DNA from: Paraburkholderia sp. BCC1885
Lineage (GTDB): Bacteria; Pseudomonadota; Gammaproteobacteria; Burkholderiales; Burkholderiaceae
Assembly: GCF_900996235.1 (NCBI RefSeq)
Contig: NZ_CAAJGM010000077.1
Coordinates: 62,001 to 126,000 of the forward strand
Length of the DNA stretch: 64,000 nucleotides
Direction of reading: 5' to 3'
The position numbers and the translations under genes were made by a program. The number at the start of each line of letters is the position of its first letter. Within the stretch, counting starts at the first letter, position 1. Below, piece by piece: positions 8,927 to 17,486 of this stretch. The notes under the pieces were generated by a model, which made no database searches, was not told where the DNA came from, and saw only the letters and a program-made list of their open reading frames with translations.

Positions 8927-9616
8927 ATGAAAGTGCCCACACTTCCAATGGCCGCCGCGCTGGCCTTAAACATTTTCGCAAGTGCTGCCATGGCCCAGGC
9001 CAACTCCGGCGCCATGATGCGCGTCTCGACGGATTCGAGCATCGTGTCTGTCTCCGATCAGACCGAAACGCGGCCAGCCGGCAAGTTTTCGGGTATCGAC
9101 CTGCGCGCGCCTGCGGATGTGGTCTTTTCGGTCGGCGCGAGCCCGTCGATCATCGTCTCCGGTCCGGCGGAGGTGCTGCCGCTACTGCTCACTTCCATCC
9201 ACGATGACGTGCTGACCATCTCGCTCAAAGATTCCGTAACGCAGATGAAAGGCGTCAAGGTCGTGATTACAAATCCCTCGCTGCATGCCGTGAATGTAAC
9301 GGGCTCGGGATCGATGAAGGCATCGGGCATCAACGGCGCTTCGCTGGACCTCAATGTCTCCGGCTCCGGCGCGATCGTGGCGGCTGGCCGCGCGACGACG
9401 GTGAATGTCGCCGTTAGCGGCTCGGGCGAAGCGGATGTCCATGCCATCCATGCCAGCACGGTGAATGCGAGCGTGCATGGCTCGGGTGACCTGCGTGCCT
9501 ACGCGTCGAGCGCGGCTATCGTCGACGTGGCCGGTTCGGGCGATGTGAAGATTAGCGGCAAGCCCGCCACCCGGGTTGTCCATCGCGGCGGTTCAGGGGA
9601 CGTCAGCTTCGAATAA
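8927..9616 (+). CDS. Secreted head-GIN (DUF2807) beta-helix protein
   Basis: A 229-residue exported protein with a clear signal peptide (MKVPTLPMAAALALNIFASAAMA, cleavage after AMA near residue 23 is likely). The mature part fits the DUF2807 head-GIN family: an N-terminal FSGIDLRAPADVVFSVG strand region then a repeated beta-helix in which a GSG turn recurs six times (VTGSG, VSGSG, VSGSG, VHGSG, VAGSG, GGSG) at about 18-20 residue spacing. Family members are periplasmic or surface proteins of unknown function. AAGGAG lies at good distance before ATG 8927. It appears monocistronic. Confidence 0.85.
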   Translation: MKVPTLPMAAALALNIFASAAMAQANSGAMMRVSTDSSIVSVSDQTETRPAGKFSGIDLRAPADVVFSVGASPSIIVSGPAEVLPLLLTSIHDDVLTISLKDSVTQMKGVKVVITNPSLHAVNVTGSGSMKASGINGASLDLNVSGSGAIVAAGRATTVNVAVSGSGEADVHAIHASTVNASVHGSGDLRAYASSAAIVDVAGSGDVKISGKPATRVVHRGGSGDVSFE

Positions 9617-9815
9617 GCTGCCCGCGGCGGTGACTTCGACATCGTTGCTGCCGTGGCCGTCCGCACCCGCCGCGCGCCCCAATTCCATTCGCTGAATAAC
9701 GCACCCCAAGCCGCTCATTTCGTCCCATGGTGCGGCTCTCAATTGCCGTAACCTTCTCTTGGGGCGATCCCGTGATAGGCGGGACGCCCCAACCACGCAT
9801 CCGCAAACGGACTCC

Positions 9816-12023
9816 GTGGACGAAAAACTTTCTCTGACCTTACAGCCGCTGGCTGAAAGCGACCCCCTGTCCATGACTTTGGCCTTATCGTCCGCGCCCA
9901 CTAAAACAGAACCTCATCAGTTGGCGCTTGCGCTGTGTGGCGTCGGCAAGTTCGCTGAAGCCATGGCTTTGCTGCGTGCCGTGCTCGACGCGCGGGAAAG
10001 TATGGCCGAGCCTCTGCTGGTCGAGACACTTAACGTGGCCGCGGCCGCAGCACTGGGACTAAACCAGTTCGCAGACGCAGAGAATTATTGGCGCGAGTCG
10101 ATCGCGGTGAAACCCGATTTCGTGGAGGCGTACAACAACCTCGGCATCCTGCTCAAGGGGCTTAATCGTCTGCTCGAAGCGGAGGAGATGTTCCGGCGCG
10201 TGGTCGCTATCCGTCCCGACCAGGCGCAGGCGTACAACAATCTCGGCGCGGTGCTTTACGGTCTTAAGCGTTTGCACGACGCCGAAATGGCGTACCGGCA
10301 GGCGATTGCCGTGCGCTTCGATTACGCCGAGGCGCACTACAACCTCGGCATCGTGCTCTACGATCATCGACGTTTTGCCGAGGCAGAGGCGGCGTATCGT
10401 CAGTCGCTGGCTGTACGGCCCGATTGCGCCGAGGCGCATAATAATCTGGGCAACGTGCTGCGCGAGCTTGGGCGCCTTTCCGAAGCGGACGAGGCTTACC
10501 GGCAGGCGCTAAAAGTCCGTCCGCAGTATCCCGAAGCCCTCAATAATCTGGGCAGCGTGCTAAAGATCTTCAGACGGCTGCCCGAAGCGGAACTGGCTTG
10601 CCGGCTGGCGGTGACGCTGCGTCCGAATTACGTCGAGGCGCACAATAACCTTGCCAGCGTGTTAGCCGATCTCGAACGTTTTGCCGAAGCCGAAGCGTCG
10701 TACCGGCAGGCACTCAAGCTGCATCCCGGCTATGCGGAGGCGTATTACAACCTCGGCATCGTGCTGCACAAACTGGAGCGCATGGCCGAGGCTGAAGCGG
10801 CTTACCGCGAGGCGCTGCGTATCAATCCGGCGGGCGTCGAAGCACACAACAATCTCGGTAGCGTGCTGCAGGTTCAGGAGCGCTGGGAGGAGGCCGCCGT
10901 CGCGTATCGGCAGGCGCTCGCGCTGCGCCCCGATCTTATCGAGGCGCTCTACAACCTCGGCAATGTGCTCAAGGAACTCAACCGCTTGTCCGAGGCGGAA
11001 GCGTCCTACCGGCGAGCCCTCGCCGTTCGTGCCGACTATCCCGACGCGCAATTCGCGCTTGCTACGTTGCTGATCAGCATGGGCCAGTTCGAGGAAGGCT
11101 GGCGGCTTTACGAGTTCCGCTACAGGAAGACCGACTTCATTTATCGCAAGACGCCTTCGCTGTTGCCGTGTCCGCAGTGGCAGGGGGAATCGCTGGTGGG
11201 CAAGTCGCTGCTGGTGTGGCAGGAGGATGGCCTGGGCGACATCCTGCAGTTCAGCCGCTACCTGCCGCTTCTCAAGGCGCGCGGCGCGGCGCATATTACT
11301 GTCGCTTGCCTCGCGCCATTGCGCCGCCTGGTGGCTGCGGTGGAAGGCGTGGATGCGGTGATCGACCACCAGAGCGCCGTGGATCGCGCATTGGAGTTCG
11401 ATTGCTGGACCAGCTTGCTGAGTGCGCCGCTGCATTTTCGCACCACCTTGGACACGATTCCGCCCGTCGATCATCCGCGACCCGTCGAGTCGATTGTCGA
11501 ACCGTGGCGCGCGCGGCTGGCGACGCTGCCAGCGGGACATCGAATCGGCCTCGTCTGGAAGGGCAATCCGCAGCATCATAACGACGCAAACCGTTCACTG
11601 CCTTCGCTCGCGGCTTTGGCGCCGTTGTGGAGCGTGCCGCACGTGCAGTTCGTGAGCGTGCAAAAAGGTCAGGGTGAAGACGAGGGCAGGTCGCCGCCCG
11701 CTGCTCAGCCGCTGCTGCATCTCGGCTCTGAAACGGCGGATCTGCTGGACACCGCGGCGATCATCGCGCAGCTCGACCTGGTGATTGGCGTGGATACATC
11801 CGTCGCTCACCTCGCAGCATTGATGGGCAAGCCGTGCTGGATCATGCTGCCGAGTCAGGGTCTGGATTGGCGCTGGATGCACGGGCGCAGCGATTCGCCG
11901 TGGTATCCGCAGACTGTGCGCCTGTTCAGGCGTGCGGCGGATGAAGAATGGGCAGCGGTGGTCGAGCGGGTGCGCGAGGCGTGTGCTGTGGAATTCGCCG
12001 TTCCGCTTGTTTCGGAAGCCTGA
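9816..12023 (+). CDS. TPR protein with C-terminal GT9-like glycosyltransferase domain
   Basis: About eleven consecutive 34-residue tetratricopeptide repeats with the pattern AEAHNNLGNVL...EAEAAYRQAL fill the first two thirds, a protein-binding solenoid. The last 280 residues carry a glycosyltransferase family 9-like fold (WQEDGLGDILQFSRYLP, GLVWKGNPQHHND, and VIGVDTSVAHLAALMGKP), as in ADP-heptose transferases. TPR-GT9 fusions of this kind are common in beta-proteobacteria and their targets are unknown; envelope or protein glycosylation is inferred. The reading frame opens at a TTG at 9759; GTG 9816 is preferred here, and ATG 9873 is also possible because none has a strong ribosome site. Confidence 0.85.
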   Translation: MDEKLSLTLQPLAESDPLSMTLALSSAPTKTEPHQLALALCGVGKFAEAMALLRAVLDARESMAEPLLVETLNVAAAAALGLNQFADAENYWRESIAVKPDFVEAYNNLGILLKGLNRLLEAEEMFRRVVAIRPDQAQAYNNLGAVLYGLKRLHDAEMAYRQAIAVRFDYAEAHYNLGIVLYDHRRFAEAEAAYRQSLAVRPDCAEAHNNLGNVLRELGRLSEADEAYRQALKVRPQYPEALNNLGSVLKIFRRLPEAELACRLAVTLRPNYVEAHNNLASVLADLERFAEAEASYRQALKLHPGYAEAYYNLGIVLHKLERMAEAEAAYREALRINPAGVEAHNNLGSVLQVQERWEEAAVAYRQALALRPDLIEALYNLGNVLKELNRLSEAEASYRRALAVRADYPDAQFALATLLISMGQFEEGWRLYEFRYRKTDFIYRKTPSLLPCPQWQGESLVGKSLLVWQEDGLGDILQFSRYLPLLKARGAAHITVACLAPLRRLVAAVEGVDAVIDHQSAVDRALEFDCWTSLLSAPLHFRTTLDTIPPVDHPRPVESIVEPWRARLATLPAGHRIGLVWKGNPQHHNDANRSLPSLAALAPLWSVPHVQFVSVQKGQGEDEGRSPPAAQPLLHLGSETADLLDTAAIIAQLDLVIGVDTSVAHLAALMGKPCWIMLPSQGLDWRWMHGRSDSPWYPQTVRLFRRAADEEWAAVVERVREACAVEFAVPLVSEA

Positions 12024-12062
12024 CGATATGTTTATTCGCTAAGGTATCCGAAGGAAATCGTC

Positions 12063-12078
12063 GCTTTCTATAGAAAGC
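12063..12078. terminator. 16-bp perfect palindrome between convergent genes
   Basis: GCTTTCTATAGAAAGC is a perfect palindrome with 6-bp arms and a TATA centre. It sits between the convergent TPR and dehydrogenase genes, where a shared terminator is expected. It lacks a proper U-tract, so it could equally be a protein-binding site. Confidence 0.35.
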
Positions 12079-12087
12079 CCAAGCCGC

Positions 12088-12855
12088 CTAAAGAACCGCG
12101 AGCCAGCCCCCGTCGACATAGATGATCTGACCGTTCACATAGCTCGACGCCGCCGATGCGAGATACACCGCCGTGCCGACGAGTTCGTCCGGCCTGCCCC
12201 AGCGCTGTGACGGGTTGCTGCTTTTGACCCAGGCGTCGAAGCTGGCGTTTTCGATCAGCGGCTGGTTCATGTCCGTGAGGATGTAGCCGGGGCCAATCGC
12301 GTTGGCCTGGATGTTCGACGACGCCCATTCGGCGCTCATCGCCCGCGTGAGCATCTTGATGCCGCCCTTCGCCGCGGTGTAGGCACCCACCGTGGCGCGG
12401 GCTCCTTCGCTGGTCAGCGAACCAATATTGACGATCTTGCCGCCCTGGCCACGCGCGATCATCCGTTTCGCGGCCTGTTTGGCGACGATAAAAGCACTCG
12501 TGAGATTGGTGTCGATCACGCGTTGCCAGTCGCTGAGTTCGAGTTCTACCAGCGGCTTGCGAAACTGGATGCCGGCGTTATTGATAAGGATATCTATCTG
12601 TATTCCGTCCGCATCCCATTGTTCGAACGCCTCGATCACTGCAGCCTCGCTGGTGACATCGAAGGCGCGGCCCTGCGCGTCGAGCCCTTGTTTTTCGAGC
12701 CGGGCAACCGCTTCGGCGACGGTATCGGCTCGCGTGCCGTTGAGGATGACGCGTGCGCCCGCGCCGGCGAGTCCTTCGGCGAGCGCGAAACCAATGCCGC
12801 GCGCCGAGCCGGTGACCAATGCCGTGCGGCCCTTCAAATCGAATAGCTGTGTCAT
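12088..12855 (-). CDS. Short-chain dehydrogenase, gluconate 5-dehydrogenase-like
   Basis: A classical SDR of 255 residues: cofactor motif TGSARGIGFALAEG near residue 15, NNAGIQFRKP (NNAG motif), catalytic Ser-Tyr-Lys in NIGSL...YTAAKGG, and VDGGW at the C-terminus. It is closest in appearance to gluconate 5-dehydrogenase/IdnO-like enzymes that interconvert gluconate and 5-ketogluconate with NAD(P)H. Start ATG 12855 follows the upstream DeoR stop by 22 bp, so both are one operon and the DeoR protein probably controls this enzyme. Exact substrate is inferred. Confidence 0.85.
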   Translation of the reverse strand: MTQLFDLKGRTALVTGSARGIGFALAEGLAGAGARVILNGTRADTVAEAVARLEKQGLDAQGRAFDVTSEAAVIEAFEQWDADGIQIDILINNAGIQFRKPLVELELSDWQRVIDTNLTSAFIVAKQAAKRMIARGQGGKIVNIGSLTSEGARATVGAYTAAKGGIKMLTRAMSAEWASSNIQANAIGPGYILTDMNQPLIENASFDAWVKSSNPSQRWGRPDELVGTAVYLASAASSYVNGQIIYVDGGWLAVL

Positions 12856-12877
12856 ACGAGGGTTCCTCGATGAGCCG

Positions 12878-13603
12878 TCATGCGCGCCCGCGCAACTCCT
12901 GGCCTTTCTCGGTGATGATGGAATCGAAGTCGTCGACCTGTGAGAAGCGGACCGCCTTGACCGCGCCGAACTTGCTGGTGTCCACCACGAGGTGCCGTTC
13001 GACGGCGCTTGCCATGGCCGCCTGCTTGAGCGCGACCTCATGGAAATTCCAGCACGTCACGCCGCGCGCCTGATCCACGCCGCCCGCCGAAATGAACGCC
13101 TTGTTGATACCCATGCGGCGCAGCATCTCGATGCTTTCCTCGCCGGCGAACGAATCCGATGACGGCACATAAACCCCGCCGAGCAGGATCATCCGCACAT
13201 TGGGCTTGCGGCGCAGGATTTCCGCCACGTTCAGCGAATAGCACACCACGGTGACGTGCCGCTCGGCCGGAATCAGCCGGGCCAGCGTGGTGAGGGTGGT
13301 GCCGCAGTCGATGAACAGCGTTTCGTTATCGGAGATCAGCTTGGCGGCGTATGCCGAGGCTTCGGCCTTGGCCTGCGCGAAGTGGTCCTTCTCCTGTTCG
13401 AGCGAATAACCGGCGGTGTTCGGCACGTCCGTGGCGCTGACGATGTAGCCGCCGAGATAGGTGAATTGCCCGGGGCTGGCCGCAACGTCGCGGCGCACCG
13501 TCATTTCCGACACCCCGAGTAGCGCGGCCGCATCGCGCAGTCGCATCACGTTTTGTCTGGCCAGCGCGTCGGCGAGCGCGCGTAGGCGATCAGTTTTCAG
13601 CAT
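12878..13603 (-). CDS. DeoR-family transcriptional repressor
   Basis: A 241-residue DeoR/GlpR-type regulator. The N-terminal helix-turn-helix (LRDAAALLGVSEMTVRRDV, about 21-39) is followed by the sugar-phosphate isomerase-like effector domain with LFIDCGTTL and LLGGVYVPSS. Such proteins sense a phosphorylated sugar and repress sugar operons. It is the first gene of the pair with the downstream dehydrogenase. A TTTCG/CGAAA inverted repeat lies 38 bp upstream of its start. ATG 13603 is preferred to an upstream TTG at 13627. Confidence 0.88.
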   Translation of the reverse strand: MLKTDRLRALADALARQNVMRLRDAAALLGVSEMTVRRDVAASPGQFTYLGGYIVSATDVPNTAGYSLEQEKDHFAQAKAEASAYAAKLISDNETLFIDCGTTLTTLARLIPAERHVTVVCYSLNVAEILRRKPNVRMILLGGVYVPSSDSFAGEESIEMLRRMGINKAFISAGGVDQARGVTCWNFHEVALKQAAMASAVERHLVVDTSKFGAVKAVRFSQVDDFDSIITEKGQELRGRA

Positions 13604-13640
13604 GGAAGTCCCGGGCCCGTGACGCAAAGGGTGCGTTATA

Positions 13641-13652
13641 TTTCGTTCGAAA
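13641..13652 (-). promoter_or_regulatory. Candidate DeoR operator TTTCG-TT-CGAAA
   Basis: The 5-2-5 inverted repeat TTTCGTTCGAAA lies 38 bp upstream of the DeoR gene start, with an AT-rich TTATAATTC stretch just beyond. TTTCG-type half-sites are typical of DeoR-family operators, so autoregulation is a reasonable inference. Confidence 0.4.
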
Positions 13653-13867
13653 TCGTGAAAGAATTATAACAAGAGCGGCGAGGTGCGGCGAGCGATCTAC
13701 CGTTCAATCGCACTCATTCCGAGCGGAAGAATTCTCCTTGTAACAGGCTGTTACAGCGCGCTTTCGCTTGGAAAAGCCGCTCAATGGGCATATTCTGACA
13801 GGCGATGTCCGGGAACTGACGGCGCGCAGCCCGGTCTTCTGCTTATTCATTTTCAGGAGCCCCTCTC

Positions 13868-14299
13868 ATGACGCGTCCCGTCGATTCCGGCGTAATTTTC
13901 ATCGCACGTCTCGCGCTGGCTGTATTGTTCTTATGGGGTGGCGTGATGAAATTGCTGGGATATGCCGGCTTCGTCGGGTATCTGAACTCCAAAGGGGTGC
14001 CATTCGTCCAGATTGCGGCGCCGCTCGCCACTGCCGTCGAGGGGCTCGGCGGTCTGCTGCTGGTGGTCGGTTTCAAGATTCGCCCGCTGGCGCTCCTTCT
14101 TGCCGTGTACACCGTGGCGACCGCTGTGCTCGGCCACGATTTCTGGAACGTGACGGACCCCGTCGTTCAGCATGACATGGTGATCCACTTCTGGAAGAAC
14201 ATTGGGATTGCGGGTGGTTTCCTGCTGCTGTTCGTGACCGGCGCGGGCGGTATCAGCATCGATGGGGCGCGGGCGCCACGCAGCGGCTTGGGGCGCTGA
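13868..14299 (+). CDS. DoxX-family membrane protein
   Basis: A 143-residue protein with four hydrophobic helices and DoxX-family features (ARLALAVLFLWGGVMKLLGY at the start, AAPLATAVEGLGGLLLVVGF, HFWKNIGIAGGFLLLF). DoxX proteins sit in the inner membrane and are linked to quinone-dependent redox or oxidative stress tolerance; the specific role is not known. AGGAG lies 8 bp before the ATG. It stands alone, divergent from DeoR. Confidence 0.85.
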   Translation: MTRPVDSGVIFIARLALAVLFLWGGVMKLLGYAGFVGYLNSKGVPFVQIAAPLATAVEGLGGLLLVVGFKIRPLALLLAVYTVATAVLGHDFWNVTDPVVQHDMVIHFWKNIGIAGGFLLLFVTGAGGISIDGARAPRSGLGR

Positions 14300-14506
14300 G
14301 CGGCGTACACAAAGGCCCGCCGGCTGGGCTGGCCGCCGCATCGCGCGATGCAGAACGCGCACGAAGGGTGACATGAAGAGCGGCATGAAAGGTGACATAA
14401 GAAGCGGCGTGATCAGTGGCCTTCATCCACGTGGCATCAAGATTGCGTGAGCATGGCGTAAGTTCGCAGGTCTCTTCGATTCAGGTTGTCCGCAAGGAGT
14501 CAAATA

Positions 14507-14779
14507 ATGATCCAAAGTTTTGAGCAAACGATCGGCGGCGAAGTCATGCAATTTTGCGCGAGCCTCGGCGAAGGGCCGACGCCGCATCGCGTGATCATCA
14601 GTCTCGCCGACTCCGCGAAAACGCTGGTGGTCCTCGATGCATCGGGCTTTCTGGGCGCGATCAAGGCCGAGATCGAGGAACCGGCCAAGTTGATCGATGA
14701 CGCGATCCGCAAGGTAGAGAGCGAAGGTCTGATTCAGCGCGCGCTGGATACCGGCACGATTCAGGAAGCCCCGCTGTAA
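14507..14779 (+). CDS. Hypothetical 90-residue cytoplasmic protein
   Basis: ATG 14507 has AAGGAGT 6 bp upstream, the best start in the frame. The product (MIQSFEQTIGGEVMQF...) has no signal peptide or membrane segment; it appears to be a small alpha/beta protein with a charged C-terminal helix (IKAEIEEPAKLIDDAIRKVE). I do not recognise a family. The 14-bp-stem terminator at 14897-14930 lies downstream. Confidence 0.65.
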   Translation: MIQSFEQTIGGEVMQFCASLGEGPTPHRVIISLADSAKTLVVLDASGFLGAIKAEIEEPAKLIDDAIRKVESEGLIQRALDTGTIQEAPL

Positions 14780-14896
14780 CACGCAGACTTTGCATGCGGT
14801 CGTGGCCGCGGCTATGGCCGGGGCCGCGGGCCATTGGCCGTGCGTCATGACCCGCCGGCAAAGCCGTTGCGCGGACAAAGAAAGCATCGGGCCCGA

Positions 14897-14930
14897 CGAC
14901 GCCCACGCTGTGCAGGCAGCGTGGGCGTCG
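14897..14930. terminator. Bidirectional terminator between convergent genes
   Basis: Perfect 14-bp stem CGACGCCCACGCTG / CAGCGTGGGCGTCG with a 6-nt TGCAGG loop. Downstream on + is CGCTTTCTTC, and on the minus side GATGCTTTCTTTG, so both directions have short pyrimidine tracts. It lies between the + hypothetical gene and the minus-strand exporter. Confidence 0.75.
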
Positions 14931-14943
14931 CGCTTTCTTCACC

Positions 14944-16478
14944 TCATTTGGCCTCGCTTTGCTTCACCCCGCCTGGGCCAGCGGCGCCAACGGAGCGCAA
15001 ATTGGCCCTTTCCGCATCGTCGTCTTCAGATGCCTGCGCGTGGGGATGCGGGTGGACGAGGCACGCCAGCATCAGCGCCGTCAACAGCAAGCCCGCGGAG
15101 ATCGCGGTGGCGGCCTGCATACCCGGCACGATGTGCCCGCCGCCCCCACTGACCAGCGCGCCGAACGCCGCGACGCCGACGGCGCCGCCCGCTTGCCGCG
15201 CCGTATTCAGCACCGCCGACGCGGTGCCGGCGCGCCGCTTCTCGACCGACGCGAGCACGGCGGTTGTCATGGCCGGCACCGCGAGGCCCATGCCGGAGGG
15301 GATCAGCAGGAACGGCAGCAGCAGGCCGATGAGCGGCGTGGTCGCATCCACGAGATGCAGCAGCCCGTAGCCCAGGCCGCCAATGATCGCGCCGCAGATC
15401 ATCGGCACGCGCGCGCCATAGCGCCCAACCACCCAGCCGCTCACGAGGTTCGACACCAGAAAGCCGCCGGTCAGCGGCAGGAACGCGAGCCCCGCCTGTA
15501 ACGGCGTGTAGCCGCGCACGCGTTGCAGATACAGACTTAGCACGAACACCATGCCGTAGTACGTCAGATTCACGCAGATGCCGAACAGCACGGCGGCGCT
15601 GAAGGTGCGCTTGCGAAACAGGGCGAGCGGCAGCATCGGCATCGCGACGCGCGACTCGGTGATCACGAAGGCCAGGCCCGCAAGCACTGACAGCACAAAG
15701 CCGCCCGCGACGAGCGGATGGAGAGGGCCGAGCGGACGCCATTCGATGACCGCGCCGGTGAAGGCGGTCAGCGTGACGACGGCGAGCACCTGGCCGGGCA
15801 GGTCGATGCCGCGTGGCGGCGCAGCAGGCTCGTGGGCCGTCTGCGATGCTTCGGAGTCCGAGGTAGAGGTGCGCATCGTTCCCGCCGGCTTCGCATCGGG
15901 CTGCGGGATCCACGCGAAAGTCGCCAGGAGACCCGCTGCGCACAAAGGCAGATTGACGAGAAAGATGCTGCGCCAGCCGAATCCCGCAATCAGCAGACCG
16001 CCGACTACCGGGCCGGCCGCGATCGAAACGGCGCCGGCGGCGGTCAGAGCCCTACCGCCCGCGCCCGCAGTCTGGGATCGTGCGAGCAGGCCTGATTGAG
16101 CAGCGCCAGCGAGTTGGGCAGCATGGCGGCCGCGCCGACGCCCTGCAGCGCCCGCGAGGCGACCAGCGTGACGTCGCTGAGCGCGAGACCGCAACCGAGC
16201 GAGCCCAGCGCGAAAATCACGATGCCGGCGGCATACATGCGGCGCGCACCGAGCCGGTCGCCGAGCACGCCGGCGGACAGCATCAGGACCGCGAAAGCCA
16301 GCGTGTAGGCGTCGACGATCCATTGCAGGCCGGCGACGCTCGCGTGCAGATCCGCGCTGATTTTCGCCAGTGCGATGTTGACGATCGTCACGTCGAGCTG
16401 CGTGACGACGAACCCGACGCTGACCGTCCCGACAATCAGGGCGATGGCGCGGGTGAAGGAGACGTGGGTCGTATTCAT
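14944..16478 (-). pseudogene. DHA2-family 14-helix drug exporter, frameshifted
   Basis: An EmrB/QacA-type proton-driven drug exporter split over two frames. The N-terminal 144 residues (ATG 16478) contain motif QLDVTIVNIAL and GDRLGARRMY, then read RARAVGL and stop at TGA (16044-16046). The rest continues in another frame from TAAGAVSIAAGPVVGG to the C-terminus at 14944. Restoring one G to change CTC TGA CC into CTC TGG ACC rejoins RARAVGLWTAAGAV, the exact family motif, so a single-base deletion explains the break. Whole length would be about 510, normal for the family. Divergent from the response regulator. Confidence 0.85.
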
Positions 16479-16716
16479 GAGACACATCGTAGTCCCGCGC
16501 GGCACGCGACGTTTCGGTGTGGCGTGAAGTGTCGACGATGCCCATGGAGGCGTCTGCCTGGTTCTCAAAGACGGCTAATGCAGGACGCATCTGTCGGCGC
16601 GTGATGCAGGTCTGTCAGACGCCGCCGCTTGACGGCAAAATTCGGAGTGTTCCTATGGGCGGGCAGCGATGCGACTCACAGAATCGCGTCCGACCCATCA
16701 GTTGAGAGCCATCCTC

Positions 16717-17436
16717 ATGCGTATTGCCATTCTTCAACGCGACCCCGTGCAGCGCCAGACGATCGAAAAGATTCTGGTGCTGGCCGGCCATTCCTGTGTG
16801 ACTTTTGACGACGGCCTTTCCATGTCGAAGGCTCTCGCGCGCTCCACCGTCGATCTGCTCGTGCTGGACTGGAACGGCGTGCGCCTGTCGGGGGTAGATG
16901 TATTGAGGTCGGTGCGGGCTGTCGGCGGCGACCGGATGCCGGTCGTGTTCGTGTCGTCGGACAATTCAGAGGCGGCCGCCGTGCGGGCCTTCGCCGCGGG
17001 CGTGGATGACTACGTCGCGCTGCCGGTGCGCCCGGCCGAGTTCCGCGAGCGCATCTCCGCGCTGCTGCGGCGTGCTTATCCGGATCGTCACCGGGTGGCG
17101 AGCTTCGACGCCGGTCCGTATCACTTCGACGCGCATCGTCAGCTCGTCACGTTGCGCGGCGAGCCGGTGCAATTGTCGGGGACGCAGTATCGGCTGGCGT
17201 CGCTGTTCTTCGCCAACATTGGCCGCGTGATGTCGCGCGATCATATTTTCGCGATGGTCTGGGGCCGCGAATTCCGCGAGTTCACCCGCACCATCGACAG
17301 CCACGTGTCGCGTCTGCGTCTCCTGCTCGAAATCGACGAGGACAGCGGCTTCCGTCTGCAACCGGTCTACAAGAGCGGCTACCGTCTGCTGAGCCTGCAT
17401 CAGGACGACGCGCATATCGAGAAAGCGGCGGCCTGA
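16717..17436 (+). CDS. Atypical OmpR-family response regulator
   Basis: A 239-residue DNA-binding response regulator: receiver (1-120) and OmpR winged helix (about 130-232, with RTIDSHVSRLRLLLEID and GYRLLSL). The phospho-acceptor Asp is present (LLVLDWN, D51) and the Ser of FVSSD, but the conserved Lys is Leu (YVALPVRP, L102) and the acidic pair is only partly kept (QRD, residues 7-9). No histidine kinase gene is next to it. This suggests a regulator that is phosphorylated poorly or works without phosphorylation. ATG 16717 is chosen over an upstream in-frame ATG at 16669 that would add 16 unusual residues. Confidence 0.85.
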   Translation: MRIAILQRDPVQRQTIEKILVLAGHSCVTFDDGLSMSKALARSTVDLLVLDWNGVRLSGVDVLRSVRAVGGDRMPVVFVSSDNSEAAAVRAFAAGVDDYVALPVRPAEFRERISALLRRAYPDRHRVASFDAGPYHFDAHRQLVTLRGEPVQLSGTQYRLASLFFANIGRVMSRDHIFAMVWGREFREFTRTIDSHVSRLRLLLEIDEDSGFRLQPVYKSGYRLLSLHQDDAHIEKAAA

Positions 17437-17486
17437 TCTCCATTCATGCGGCGCGCCCGCGCCGCCGTGAGTGACGTCGGCGCGGC

